Below the pieces are notes generated by a model that saw nothing but the letters and a program-made list of their open reading frames with translations, was not told where the DNA came from and did no database searches. Made by a program: the position numbers and the translations under genes. A stretch of DNA of 61,842 nt from Treponema sp. (GTDB lineage Bacteria > Spirochaetota > Spirochaetia > Treponematales > Treponemataceae): positions 1-61,842 of the forward strand of contig JAKSTG010000016.1 of NCBI GenBank assembly GCA_024402695.1, given 5' to 3'. Every line of letters begins with the position of its first letter. Within the stretch, counting starts at the first letter, position 1. Positions 33,952 through 43,800 of the stretch are shown here, piece by piece.

Positions 33952-34566
33952 ATGATTAAAGAGTTTTTACCATACAACACAGTTAGAAATAATGCACTTA
34001 AACTTGCACACAAAATCTATCAGGATGGATTTATTCCTGATGTTATTTACTGTTCCCTTCGTGGTGGCGCTTACATGGCAAATGTTATCAGCGAATACTT
34101 CAAGATTCTTGCCAAAAAAGAAAATTTCCACCCGGTTCTTTATGCAGGTGTTGTAGCCCGTTCATATTCCGACATCTCACAGCACACAAAAGTTTACATT
34201 GACGGTTGGACATATCCTCCTGAGAATCTTCGCCCGGGAGATAAAATCCTTCTGATTGACGACATTTTTGATTCAGGAAACACAATCAACTGTCTGGTAG
34301 AAACACTTATGAACAGCCGCGGTATGCCTCGTGAAGATATTAAGGTTGTGGTTCATGATTACAAATATTTCTCTTATCATGAAAAACAGCTTCCTATCCA
34401 GCCTGATTATTACTGCCGTAAGTTTGTAATCAATAATCCTGATGAAAACAGATGGATTCATTACCTTAGTCATGAACTGGTTGGTCTTGAATCTGAAGAA
34501 CTTGAAAAATACTATTACGAAGAAGATCCTGAACTTAGAGAAGTTCTCAAAGTAATCGGAAAATAA
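33952..34566 (+). CDS. Purine-type phosphoribosyltransferase
   Basis: A 204-residue type I phosphoribosyltransferase. Such enzymes join a purine base to PRPP in nucleotide salvage. DVIYCSLRGGAYMANVIS is the N-terminal pyrophosphate loop region. LLIDDIFDSGNT is the 13-residue PRPP-binding signature (usually D-D-x-x-x-T-G-x-T; here D-S-G-N-T). The C-terminal part is rich in Tyr and acid residues and carries the flexible base-binding end. The base specificity (hypoxanthine, xanthine or guanine) is not readable; it may instead be a nucleotide-binding regulator. The gene lies 33 bp after the helicase but has its own strong promoter. Confidence 0.8.
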   Translation: MIKEFLPYNTVRNNALKLAHKIYQDGFIPDVIYCSLRGGAYMANVISEYFKILAKKENFHPVLYAGVVARSYSDISQHTKVYIDGWTYPPENLRPGDKILLIDDIFDSGNTINCLVETLMNSRGMPREDIKVVVHDYKYFSYHEKQLPIQPDYYCRKFVINNPDENRWIHYLSHELVGLESEELEKYYYEEDPELREVLKVIGK

Positions 34567-34590
34567 AAAAGAGAAAGTTTCCGGATTTAT

Positions 34591-36660
34591 ATGAAAAAGT
34601 TTTTTACATTTCTGTGTTCAGTCATTTGTTCTGCATTCCTTTTTGCCGAAATCAAGGTAATCAGTCCTGTAAGCGGCAACTGGGCAAACAAGCAGCTTCT
34701 TATGATTGATATGGAAGATGACGCAGATTATTTTTATTCCCTTAACGGTGAAGATCCTGAACTTGCCGGGTTCGCATATGACGGACCTGTGCTTCTTGAT
34801 GTTACAGGTGACATTACTTTAAAAATCGCCAAAGGTTTTGAAGCAGAAGAAAGGGCAGAGGTGAAATTTTCTGTAGCTCCGTCATATCCGGATGCAGATG
34901 AAGAAAGACTTTTTATTTATACCTTCTTTGATACAGGCCTTCTGAATTATTTTTCGGGATCACAGATCAATATTCCGAAAACCTTCAGATATTCTTTTGA
35001 AGAAGTCCCTGAAAATTTTAATCCTGGAAAAACACTTTCCTATTCTTCAAAATGTTCGGTTTCCCGTTTTCTTCCTTGTACAGTTACTGATGGAAAAAAA
35101 TACTGGCATTTTGTAATCAGAGCAAACCCTAATGCAACAGGAAGTTTTTCCCGCAGAGATCTTCCCTTTACAATCAAAAACTGGAATACCATCATATTTG
35201 ATGATCACGATCTGCTTTTCCGTGTAGACAATGAATATTGGACTCTTCCTGACAGTTCTCGTATTCTGGACCGTTCTGAGAGACATATAATTTACTGGCA
35301 GAGTCTGGACTACCAGATTGGAAATCCTGTGGAGTTCTATGAACTTCCTCCAATGCCTTCCTTAAGACAGGAAAGAAATGTTGACGGCAGTGTTTCTTTC
35401 TTCCTGGACGGGGACGATTCTTATTCCATGACAATCAGCAATAAAGATTCCTCTTTCTATGAACTTTATACTGAGCTTTGTGCCGATACCTTTGTTGGGG
35501 ACTATCTGGAAGATTCTGTGGAAATTGCAGTCTATTCAGATTCTGTTTATCAGGGAGTGCTTCACGGCCGCTACGAAATTGACCGCCGTCTTCCATCTTA
35601 TCCTGTGTTTACAGCATCCTCTTCTGGCTTTCACGCCCGTGGTGCTGTGAGCCTGAATGTAAAGACAACAGGAACTTCTGATCTTTATGTTGCCATCAGT
35701 GAACCAATGGTTCTTGATTCAGCTGATTATGATGCTGACTCTGCTGTTTTCAAAAGTGTTGTTCCGGTTGAATTTTCTAAAGTAAAAAATAATTCTGATT
35801 TCATCCTTTCTTCAAATAGTGATAAGCCTGTTTATTATAAGGTTCTTGCTTATTCGGAATCAGGAAAACAGAAAAGTGATGTTTCGGAATATTCTGTAAT
35901 CATCGACAGTTACAGTTTCTATTTTGATGCAAAAGCAGATCCGTCAGTTGCAGACGGATCAAAAGATACTCCGTTTACAGATTTTAAAGATGCTCTTTCG
36001 GTGATGAAGGATGTACGTTCTGTAAATATTTATGTGAAAGGACGACTTCCAATGCCACAGGGAAAAACAGAAATTGATTTCAACTGTGAGTTTATTGGAG
36101 TGGATAACGCTTCCATTGAATTCCCTGCAAATTCTTCATTATCCGTAATCGGTTCAACTCTGCAGTTTACAGGCTGCCGCGTTACCAATGACAGTTCTTC
36201 ATCTCGGTCTGCAGCATCCCTTATAAAACTTGAAAGCGCAGTTCTTTCTTTGAATAATTCGGAAGTATACTTTGCTGGAGGCAGAAACGCCGCCTTTACA
36301 GATTCTCTTAATTCTGTTGTCATGCTTAATGATTCAGTAGTGACTGTTACAGCACAGGTTTATGCTTCCTTTATTTCGGCTCTTTCTTCAAGGGTAACCT
36401 TAAGAAATACAAGGGTAGCGGTTGTTGCGGATACTGCAATCTGTCTTTCTTTAAGAGATTCAAAATGTCTTTCTGATTATTCTTCTTTCCGTGTTACAGG
36501 AACTCTTGGCCGTATTGCAGAGTTTTTCAATACTGAAGGAACTTTGACCAACAATACTTTTAGTGCTGACTTAAAACGAGTTTCCGGATCAGTTCAGCCT
36601 GTTTACAAAGACGACCAGTCTTCTGTAAAAGAAAATTCCAACAGAACCCAGGGATTCTAA
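34591..36660 (+). CDS. Secreted beta-rich protein with possible beta-helix end
   Basis: A 689-residue exported protein. The signal peptide is residues 1-19 (CSVICSAFLFA, then EIKVISP). Residues 20-110 resemble a chitobiase/FN3-associated module (DADYFYSLNGEDPELAGFAYDGP). The middle holds more sandwich domains. Residues 450-660 show repeated short strands ending in asparagine or serine (FTGCRVTNDSSSS, LSLNNSEVYFAGG, VVMLNDSVVTVTAQ, VTLRNTRVAVVAD), like a right-handed parallel beta-helix of the kind found in pectate lyases and adhesins. No catalytic residues could be assigned. It touches rnhB with no intergenic base and follows the phosphoribosyltransferase by 24 bp. The function is unknown. 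Confidence 0.6.
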   Translation: MKKFFTFLCSVICSAFLFAEIKVISPVSGNWANKQLLMIDMEDDADYFYSLNGEDPELAGFAYDGPVLLDVTGDITLKIAKGFEAEERAEVKFSVAPSYPDADEERLFIYTFFDTGLLNYFSGSQINIPKTFRYSFEEVPENFNPGKTLSYSSKCSVSRFLPCTVTDGKKYWHFVIRANPNATGSFSRRDLPFTIKNWNTIIFDDHDLLFRVDNEYWTLPDSSRILDRSERHIIYWQSLDYQIGNPVEFYELPPMPSLRQERNVDGSVSFFLDGDDSYSMTISNKDSSFYELYTELCADTFVGDYLEDSVEIAVYSDSVYQGVLHGRYEIDRRLPSYPVFTASSSGFHARGAVSLNVKTTGTSDLYVAISEPMVLDSADYDADSAVFKSVVPVEFSKVKNNSDFILSSNSDKPVYYKVLAYSESGKQKSDVSEYSVIIDSYSFYFDAKADPSVADGSKDTPFTDFKDALSVMKDVRSVNIYVKGRLPMPQGKTEIDFNCEFIGVDNASIEFPANSSLSVIGSTLQFTGCRVTNDSSSSRSAASLIKLESAVLSLNNSEVYFAGGRNAAFTDSLNSVVMLNDSVVTVTAQVYASFISALSSRVTLRNTRVAVVADTAICLSLRDSKCLSDYSSFRVTGTLGRIAEFFNTEGTLTNNTFSADLKRVSGSVQPVYKDDQSSVKENSNRTQGF

Positions 36661-37248
36661 ATGCTTCTGACAATTGGATTTGACGAAGCTGGCAGAGGTC
36701 CTCTTGCAGGTCCTGTTACTGCCGGCTGTGTAATTCTTCCATCTGATTTCCCAGTTGAGATTCTCAATGATTCCAAAAAACTTTCAGAAAAGAAAAGGGA
36801 AGCGGCCGAAGTTATTATAAAAGAAAAGGCCCTTTGGGGAATCGGAATAGTTGACCATAAAAAAATTGATGAGATAAATATTCTTCAGGCTAGTCTTCTG
36901 GCAATGAAACTTGCTTACGAAGAGATGATGAAAAAACTGCCCGAATGGTGTTCTAAAAATTCAATTAAGGTTGGAAGTCTTGAATTCTCTGGAATTACAG
37001 ATGGAACAAAATGTCCTGATGTTCCTGTGGAATGCCGTGCGGAACCTAAGGCCGACGGAAAATATCCGGAAGTGATGGCAGCCAGTATTCTGGCTAAAAC
37101 CTGCCGTGACAGGATTATGCTGGAGCTTGATGCTCTTTATCCGGAATATGGCTATAAAAAACATAAGGGCTATCCCACAAAGGCACATCGTGAAATATGC
37201 CGTGAGATAGGCCCTTCTCCAGTTCAAAGATTAAGCTTTAAGTATTAG
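36661..37248 (+). CDS. rnhB: Ribonuclease HII
   Basis: A 195-residue endonuclease that cuts RNA in RNA-DNA hybrids, notably single ribonucleotides. The metal ligands Asp8 and Glu9 are in IGFDEAGRGPLAGPV. The conserved NDSKKLSEKKRE segment follows. A later Asp in KTCRDRIMLELDALYP completes the site. YGYKKHKGYPTKAH is the substrate-binding end. The start codon directly follows the stop of the secreted protein, so translation depends on the upstream gene. The gene is convergent with the PUR gene, 8 bp apart, with no terminator visible. Confidence 0.95.
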   Translation: MLLTIGFDEAGRGPLAGPVTAGCVILPSDFPVEILNDSKKLSEKKREAAEVIIKEKALWGIGIVDHKKIDEINILQASLLAMKLAYEEMMKKLPEWCSKNSIKVGSLEFSGITDGTKCPDVPVECRAEPKADGKYPEVMAASILAKTCRDRIMLELDALYPEYGYKKHKGYPTKAHREICREIGPSPVQRLSFKY

Positions 37249-37256
37249 TATTCTGA

Positions 37257-37676
37257 TTATTCTTCAGATTTTGTTTCAGCTTCTGCGGCAGCAACCTGGC
37301 GTTTAGAAACTACATGGATGCGACCAGTCTTTTTAGGACCTTCAGCTGCAGGGGCTGCGCCTTCTTCACCTTTAACGCGGTAAATCTTTTTTGCAGCTGC
37401 CTTTTCTTTAGCTTCTTTCTTTTCGCGTGCAATCTTCTGACGGTTTTTGCGGTCTTTTTCGATGAAAGTAAGGGATTTTTCCATTCCCTGAAGGAATTTC
37501 TGCATATCATCAGCAAAAATAGCAATCTGGTGACGGTCAAAATCTCCGCCGTCTTTGCTTTTGCTTTCTACAATCTGAAGGAATACATCACCTGTTCTGT
37601 TTTCTTTGATGTTGAAAAAATAAGATCTGTTGTCTAATGTGATTTGAGTTGTGAAAAGTTCTCCGCGTGCTCCCAT
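37257..37676 (-). CDS. PUR-domain nucleic-acid-binding protein (DUF3276, BpuR-like)
   Basis: A 139-residue protein. Residues 1-75 match the bacterial PUR-alpha repeat: GELFTTQITLDNRSYFFNIK, GDVFLQIVESKSKDGGDFDR, then HQIAIFADDMQKFLQGMEK. The rest is a basic, alanine-rich tail (KDRKNRQKIAREKKEAKEK). In Borrelia burgdorferi the PUR protein BpuR binds single-stranded DNA and RNA and acts as a regulator, including on its own expression. The tail here is longer than a bare PUR domain and should increase RNA affinity. The ribosome-binding site is AAAGGAG. The leader contains a 13-bp palindrome. Convergent with rnhB. Confidence 0.8.
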   Translation of the reverse strand: MGARGELFTTQITLDNRSYFFNIKENRTGDVFLQIVESKSKDGGDFDRHQIAIFADDMQKFLQGMEKSLTFIEKDRKNRQKIAREKKEAKEKAAAKKIYRVKGEEGAAPAAEGPKKTGRIHVVSKRQVAAAEAETKSEE

Positions 37677-37710
37677 AATGGCGCTCCTTTAATTAAGATA
37701 AGATAAAGTC

Positions 37711-37723
37711 GGGAAGAATTCCC
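37711..37723 (-). promoter_or_regulatory. Palindrome in the leader of the PUR gene
   Basis: GGGAAGAATTCCC is a GGGAA/TTCCC hairpin with a three-base loop, 35 bases upstream of the start codon. A second GGGAAG further upstream on the minus strand could pair with the same CTTCCC, giving two exclusive structures. The role is unproven. Confidence 0.35.
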
Positions 37724-37801
37724 ATCTGCGAAGTCCTTCCCTTGAAATACTGTGCAAACAATAACATTTAATGCTTTTTGTTGCAATAGTAATTATTGCT
37801 A

Positions 37802-38992
37802 CTATTTGTTGAACATTCCGTTCACTTCTTTTACTGCCTCAAAAAGCGCATCTACGTCTTCTGCCTTTGTAAGAGGTCCGAAACTGAAGCGAACTGCTGT
37901 TTCACGGATGTCTGCCGGAACCTGCATGGCTTCCAGAACAGGACGATTTGCCTTTTTGTTGGAACAGGCGCTACCTGTAGAAATGCAGAAACCTTTTGCA
38001 TCCAAAGCACGGAGCATAACCTGGCCCGGTATGTTTTTGAAAGCTGCCTGGACAACATAAGGAGAGAAAAGTTTTCTGTTCTCTGTTTCCAGTCTTCCTT
38101 CTGGAACAATTGTACAGCCTTTGAGGGAAGAAAGCTTTTCAATGAAAGAGTCTGTACTTGCACCCATACTCACAAAATGATTTTCTGCTTCTGTGTTTGT
38201 GCCGGAAATAAAATATTTTTCCAGGACTTTTGAAAAAGCAACAGCGCCGAACACATTTTCTGTTCCGCTTCTGATTCCTTTTTCCTGTCCTCCGCCTTTA
38301 AGGAAAGATTCACTTGATTCTTTGTCTTTAAGATAAAGAATTCCGATTCCTCTAGGTCCGCAGATTTTGTGGGCACTGAAAGCGGCGCTGTCAATTCCAG
38401 GATAAGAAATATCAAGTGGGATTTTTCCTGCAGCCTGAACACAGTCTACGTGGAATTTAGGTTTTCTGCGTCCCTTTGATTTTTCTGTAATTACATCAGC
38501 TATTTCTTTTACTGGCTGGATAATTCCTGTTTCATTGTTTACTGCCATTATGCAAACAAGATGAGTTTCAGGATTTTCAACCAGGGCTTTTGCTACTGTT
38601 TCTGGAGTGATGATCCCAAGCTTGTCTGCTTTTAAGGAAATAACTTCCCATCCGCATTTTGTTAATGCGTTTGCCTGTTCTCTGATGGCCGGATGTTCAA
38701 TTGAACTTACAAGGACTTTGCCTTTAACTGGCTTATTTAGAACTGAAAGAAGGGCAATCTGGTCACTTTCTGTTCCACCGGAAGTAAAGAAAATTGTTTC
38801 CGGTTTTACGTTAAGAGTTTTTGCACAGAGATTGCGGGCTTCTTCAAAAAAATCCCGGGCATCCTTTCCGGCTTTATGGGAACTTGAAGGGTTTCCCCAG
38901 TTAGAAAGAGTCTTTTCAAGGGCGTCTCTTAGAATGGCCGGATCAGAAGGACTTGTTGCAGCCCAGTCAAAGTAGCGTGAAATATCAGTCAT
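37802..38992 (-). CDS. Cysteine desulfurase (NifS/IscS family)
   Basis: A 396-residue PLP enzyme that removes sulfur from cysteine for Fe-S clusters and tRNA thiolation. YFDWAATSPSD opens the fold. FFTSGGTESD at 69-78 binds the cofactor phosphate. The PLP lysine is Lys209 in SAHKICGPRG. The persulfide cysteine is Cys343 in STGSACSNKKA, on the class I type long loop. The PLP-stacking segment reads HVDCVQAAGK, with Cys where Ala or Gly is common. No iscU or iscR neighbour is seen. It follows aroB with a 2-bp gap in the same direction. Confidence 0.92.
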   Translation of the reverse strand: MTDISRYFDWAATSPSDPAILRDALEKTLSNWGNPSSSHKAGKDARDFFEEARNLCAKTLNVKPETIFFTSGGTESDQIALLSVLNKPVKGKVLVSSIEHPAIREQANALTKCGWEVISLKADKLGIITPETVAKALVENPETHLVCIMAVNNETGIIQPVKEIADVITEKSKGRRKPKFHVDCVQAAGKIPLDISYPGIDSAAFSAHKICGPRGIGILYLKDKESSESFLKGGGQEKGIRSGTENVFGAVAFSKVLEKYFISGTNTEAENHFVSMGASTDSFIEKLSSLKGCTIVPEGRLETENRKLFSPYVVQAAFKNIPGQVMLRALDAKGFCISTGSACSNKKANRPVLEAMQVPADIRETAVRFSFGPLTKAEDVDALFEAVKEVNGMFNK

Positions 38993-38994
38993 AA

Positions 38995-40110
38995 TTATTT
39001 GAATGCAAGAAGAATATCCTGGTCGCTTACTTCAGAAATGAAAGTGTCGCAAAGACCTTTCTGAAGGATTACGCGGATAGTGCTTGTTTCGTTTTTCTTG
39101 TCCATACGCATAACTTCAAGAAATCTTTCTCCGATTCCACCGCCGTTTACCATCTGTGGAACAGAAGAAGTGTCAAAGCCGTATTTTTCAAGAAGATCAT
39201 AGATTTCAAGTTTGTAGGAATCTAGGCAGAAGTCCTTTACAGCGCTGAGCCGAGCCATACGTCCGATTCCCCAGGCAACTGCTTCCCCGTGAGTAACATT
39301 TCCAAGTCCACAGATTGTTTCGTATGCGTGACCGAAAGTATGTCCAAGGTTCAGGAAGGCACGTTCGCCTTTTTCTGTAAAGTCTTTTTCAACAATACGT
39401 CCCTTTGCTTCTACACAAGCTGGAATAACCTGCATAAGGGTATCTTTGTCTCTTGCAAGAACTTTTTCACTTTCGTTTTTCAGAAGATTATAAAGTTCTT
39501 TGTCGAAAAGGATTGCGGTTTTAAGAACTTCTCCAAGACCTGATTTGAACTGGTTTTCAGGCAGGTACTGGATGAATTCAGGGAAGTAAGAAAGTTTTGC
39601 AGCAGGGTAGAAAGTACCGATCATGTTTTTGTAGTTTGAAAGGTCACAACCTGTTTTTCCGCCAACAGAAGCGTCTACCATTGCAAGAAGTGTAGTTGGT
39701 ACGAATTCAACTTTTACACCACGTTTGAAGATGGATGCGGCAAATGCAGTGATGTCACAGATAACTCCGCCACCGATTCCAACGAAAATATCCTTGCGGT
39801 TGAAGCCGTCATCCAGGGCGTGGTTAATGATTTCCAGAACTGTATCAAGTGTTTTGTATTTTTCGCCTGATCCGAGAATGATGAGACTGTCTTTTCCGCA
39901 TTTTCCGTCATCGAATTTCTGCACAAAAGGTTCCATACATGGAAGGGTTCCGACTGTGGAATCTGTAACGAAGAAATAGCGTGCGCCTTTGTCTTCGCCT
40001 GGTTTGTAAAGGGAAACCAGGTCAGGAGTACCTTCGTAGAAAGTGATAGCAGATTTGTCTGTACCGGAATAAATAGCAGGATAATTGACTGTAAAACTTG
40101 TCTTCTTCAT
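38995..40110 (-). CDS. aroB: 3-dehydroquinate synthase
   Basis: A 371-residue enzyme of the shikimate pathway; it cyclises DAHP to 3-dehydroquinate with NAD as cofactor. IFVGIGGGVICDITAFAAS is the NAD-binding region. VEFVPTTLLAMVDASVGGKT follows. KNMIGTFYPAA and FKSGLGEVLKTAIL supply zinc and substrate contacts, and LNLGHTFGHAYE and HGEAVAWG hold the zinc histidines. A clear promoter ends six bases before its ATG, without a ribosome-binding site. It is co-directional with the cysteine desulfurase gene, which probably shares its transcript. Confidence 0.95.
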   Translation of the reverse strand: MKKTSFTVNYPAIYSGTDKSAITFYEGTPDLVSLYKPGEDKGARYFFVTDSTVGTLPCMEPFVQKFDDGKCGKDSLIILGSGEKYKTLDTVLEIINHALDDGFNRKDIFVGIGGGVICDITAFAASIFKRGVKVEFVPTTLLAMVDASVGGKTGCDLSNYKNMIGTFYPAAKLSYFPEFIQYLPENQFKSGLGEVLKTAILFDKELYNLLKNESEKVLARDKDTLMQVIPACVEAKGRIVEKDFTEKGERAFLNLGHTFGHAYETICGLGNVTHGEAVAWGIGRMARLSAVKDFCLDSYKLEIYDLLEKYGFDTSSVPQMVNGGGIGERFLEVMRMDKKNETSTIRVILQKGLCDTFISEVSDQDILLAFK

Positions 40111-40116
40111 ACAGTC

Positions 40117-40145
40117 ATTCTAGTGATTTTGAAGTGAATTTACAA
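40117..40145 (-). promoter_or_regulatory. Promoter of aroB
   Basis: On the minus strand TTGTAA (40140-40145), a 17-bp spacer and TAGAAT (40117-40122). Six bases then lead to the aroB ATG. This is one of the clearest leaderless promoters here. Confidence 0.7.
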
Positions 40146-40161
40146 TAAATCCTGGGCAGTA

Positions 40162-40764
40162 TCAGTAGGTTGAATCCATGCTCATAAGTTCTTCGCGGAC
40201 TTTTTCAAGCCGTTTAATTTCGCGATTCAGCATTTTTTCGTAGTTTAATTCGCCGGTTTTGATTCTTTCCCGTTCATCTTCCCAGTTCTGCTTAGCGGTA
40301 ATGAAAAGAAAGTTGAATTTTGCTTCGTTGGACTTTTCGCACCAGAGTTTTGCTTCCTGCCAGTAATAAAGTCCTGCCTTGTAACAGCTAAGAGCCTTTT
40401 CTATGTTCCTCAGGTATTCTTCTTTCCACGGAGCATCGTAAAAATAGGCTACTTTTTTGTCATAAGTGCGGCCAAGTCTCAGATGCTGTTCAATAAGCTT
40501 AAGATTTATGTGCATCTGGAAAAGATATCTGTATTTTTCCCACTGAGTCTCGTTTTCAACCTTAAAGTCGGCAAACTGAGGGTTACAGAAGTCTGCCTGG
40601 GCAGCTTTTTCAAGCCAATATATGTTTTCTATGCAGTCATCGGGGTACTGCTGGTAATGGACGTGGTAAAGCTTGTAAAAATCCTCTTTGTATTTGACCA
40701 TGTAGGCCGAAGCAGAAGAAATTGTAAGAAAAACAAGCAGAAAAATGAGTATAGTTTTCTTCAT
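40162..40764 (-). CDS. Exported protein of unknown function
   Basis: A 200-residue protein with a signal peptide (MKKTILIFLLVFLTISSASA, cleaved near residue 20). The mature part is helical, rich in Tyr, Trp and charged residues (YRYLFQMHINLKLIEQHLRL, then EKALSCYKAGLYYWQEAKLW), and has the rhythm of TPR-like helical pairs. I do not recognise a family. The start is taken at ATG 40764 because a signal peptide begins there; an in-frame ATG at 40800 adds 12 unlikely residues. It is divergent from tamB, with about 86 bp between start codons. Confidence 0.6.
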   Translation of the reverse strand: MKKTILIFLLVFLTISSASAYMVKYKEDFYKLYHVHYQQYPDDCIENIYWLEKAAQADFCNPQFADFKVENETQWEKYRYLFQMHINLKLIEQHLRLGRTYDKKVAYFYDAPWKEEYLRNIEKALSCYKAGLYYWQEAKLWCEKSNEAKFNFLFITAKQNWEDERERIKTGELNYEKMLNREIKRLEKVREELMSMDSTY

Positions 40765-40836
40765 CTCTCTTATTTTTTCGGAAGAATAAAAATGTAACAT
40801 TATGATAACCTGATTTTTTTTTTAGCTGTAATTTGC

Positions 40837-40842
40837 TATAAT
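40837..40842 (+). promoter_or_regulatory. -10 box of tamB-bamA-skp-mutS
   Basis: A perfect TATAAT at 40837-40842, eight bases before the TTG start of tamB. No Shine-Dalgarno is present. It is preceded by a long T-run and no clear -35 box. Confidence 0.6.
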
Positions 40843-40850
40843 AGAACACA

Positions 40851-43800
40851 TTGAAAGCTAAAATTAGGGATATTGTATCCGTTGGCATTTTTATCGTTCT
40901 CACAATATTTGCGGTGCTGCTTGTACGTCCGGCTTATGACCGTCTTGGCCGTGAAGTTTCCGATTATGCACGGAATTTGAAGCAGTCTGTAGAAGAACAG
41001 TTCTCAATGAAGCTTTCATACAAATCACTTTCTCCGTCAATTCTTTCTTCGGTAAATTTCCGCGAAGTAACTGTCACAAATCTTGAAGGTGAAAAGGTCG
41101 CTTCTATCAGCAGAATTCGTCTTGATTATAAGCTTCTGAAACTTCTGAAAGGGGATTTTACAAACTGTTTCAAGTCCCTTGTCGTTGATAGTGCTGACGT
41201 TTCGGGAAGCGCCCTTGCAGATCTTATTGCCCGTAATGCAAAAGGAACTCCAAAAGAATCAAAGAAAGAAAATCAGACTTCTCTGAAGGATTTTGATTAT
41301 TCAAGTATTTTTCCTGACTTTCCACTTAATGTCCTTCTGAAAAATATTTCAATTTCTTACAGCCGCGATAAGTTTTATGTTTCAGGAAACATCAGAAAGA
41401 TGAATCTTGATTATTCCAACAAACAGAAACTGCTTCTTTGTTCTTCTGATATTTTTGCCAACGGCCATTATGGAAATGAGAACTTTTCAGGCAACGTGCT
41501 TCTGGACGGAAAACTCTTCCAGGGATTTGAAAACTCAACCTGTAACATCAGCATCAACAATCTGGCCGATTCCAATTTCCGTGTTGGCCGTCTGAATTTC
41601 TTTGCTTCCTACAATCAGGGAATCATTTCTCTTGAGACAATCAAAAGTGCATTCCCTTTGAATATTGATGCTTCTTTTGATTTGACTGACGGAATTGTCA
41701 GGGGAGAAGTGAAAGCAAAAGATTTGACCGCTTCTCAGATTATTCAGGCTCAGAAGAAAAATGACCTGTTTAAAAAGATTTCTGATCTGAAATTGAATAC
41801 TGATTCTTCCATTTCTTATAATGTGAATTCTCAGGTTCTGGAATATACAAGTGATTCCGGTGTAAGCCTTCCTTCTGTGCTTGTTCCTGGCGGAGCTGAT
41901 ATTTCAATCGATCTGAAAGGAAACGGCAGCAAAGTAAAAATTAATTCCCTTTCAATGAAAGGTTCAAACTATGATGTTTACGGGGACCTGGAATATGTTT
42001 TCAAGACTATGAGTCTTTTAGGAACTGTGGAAGTTCCTCAGGTTGTTCTGCCAAACGGATCGGTTATTTCTTCGGAAGTTTTCTTTGATTCTCTTCAGAA
42101 AGGTTTCATTGCCTATATTCCACAGCTTTTCATTGATGACAATACTTTCACTGCTCTTGAATTAACAGCAATTCCTCAGAAGGATTCTTTTGATTTCAGT
42201 TTTGAAGGATACGATTACTCTCACTTTGAAGCAGATACTCCGGGAAGAATTCTTGTAGAGGGAAGTTATCTTCTTGAAGAAAATTACCTTCAGACTTCTG
42301 TTGCGGCAAACAGTTTCTTCCTGGACAGCGCTCTTAAAACTTCTGTTTCTTTTATGCCTGACAATGCTAAGGCTTCCATGAGAAAAACCGCAGAATCTCT
42401 TGATGATTTTGTTTTCTCTACAGACGGATATTTTTCTACAGATTTCCATTCTGTTTCCTTTAATGTTCCGTATATTCTTTTGGCCAGTGTAAGCCGCGAC
42501 AATCAGGCTTTGCTTCTTTCTTTTGATGGAAACGAACAGAGTGTTTCTTTAAGTCAGGCAGATCTGGTTTTAGGAAAGAAAAGTTATCACGCTTCAGGTT
42601 CTGTTGATTTCCTTTCAGATACAAAAGAAATGTTCATGCTTCTTGATCTGAATGCAGAAGATATTCCTTATCATTTTGCCGGAAACCTGACCAATAATGT
42701 ATTTACTCTGATTGGTGATTACAACTCAAGCCTTCGCCTGGATTTCTCTAAGAAAAATATTTTTGAAGGTCATGTGATTACAGAAAATATTCCACTTTCA
42801 ATTCTCGATGCTTCTGTGCTGGCCACAATCAATACTGATTTCAGTTATTCGGAAGAAAACGGAATTGAAGTTGCCATTAATCGCATGGAATTTGAGGAAG
42901 CCGGAAATCAGTTTAGAATTAAACCTCATGTTTCTCTTTCTGGAAATGTGAACAGATATGGAGCCAGTTTAGGATCCATCGTTTACTCAGACCTTTATTC
43001 TCAGCTGGAAGGAAGTGCTGATGTATTCTTTGCGTTAAGCGAAAATATTCTTGGATCAGCCGGAATTAAACTTTCGCTGAAAAGTCCTATGACGGACGAA
43101 GCTCTTACTGTGTCAGCTGATATTTCAAATCCTGACATGCTTCCTCTTTCTTTGAATTCTTTTATGAATGATTTCTACATGGATGCATCGACTGTAATCA
43201 ACAATCTGAATATGAACCGCTTTACAAGACTTAAGTCCAACAACAATGTTCTTTCTGCATCCCTTTATGTAAGCGGAACTCCGGAACATCCTTACGTTTC
43301 GGCCTCTCTGGATAATCTTTCTCTTCTGGTTTCAACTGAGGTTATGCACATTACCGGCTCTGCCGTAATGGAAAACCGGGATGTAATTGTAAATGACTTT
43401 AAGTTCAATTTCGGTTCAATGGAAATCAATAGAGTTTCAGGAAACTTCTCACTGGAAACTTTCGAAGGGGCAATCAATGCCAGCCTGAACGCAAAGCTTA
43501 TGGAAGATTCCCTCTTTGTACCTTTCAAGCTGGAAACTTCCGATGTGGTAAAACAGGGGAACGCACTTATTCCTTCTGCCTTTACCGTAAGCCTGAGTAC
43601 AGAAGAAATCTATGGATCTTTCATTAAGAATCCTACAAGCTTTGCGCTTACAGCTTATTACACCGAAGATGGACTCAATATTATTTCTTCTGACAATCTT
43701 GGACTTTTTGCTTCGTACCTTTCTTCCGGTGATGTTTTTGCAGTCATGAATTGTGAAAACTATGGAAAAATGAAACTTGAAGGAATCTATGAACAGAAAA

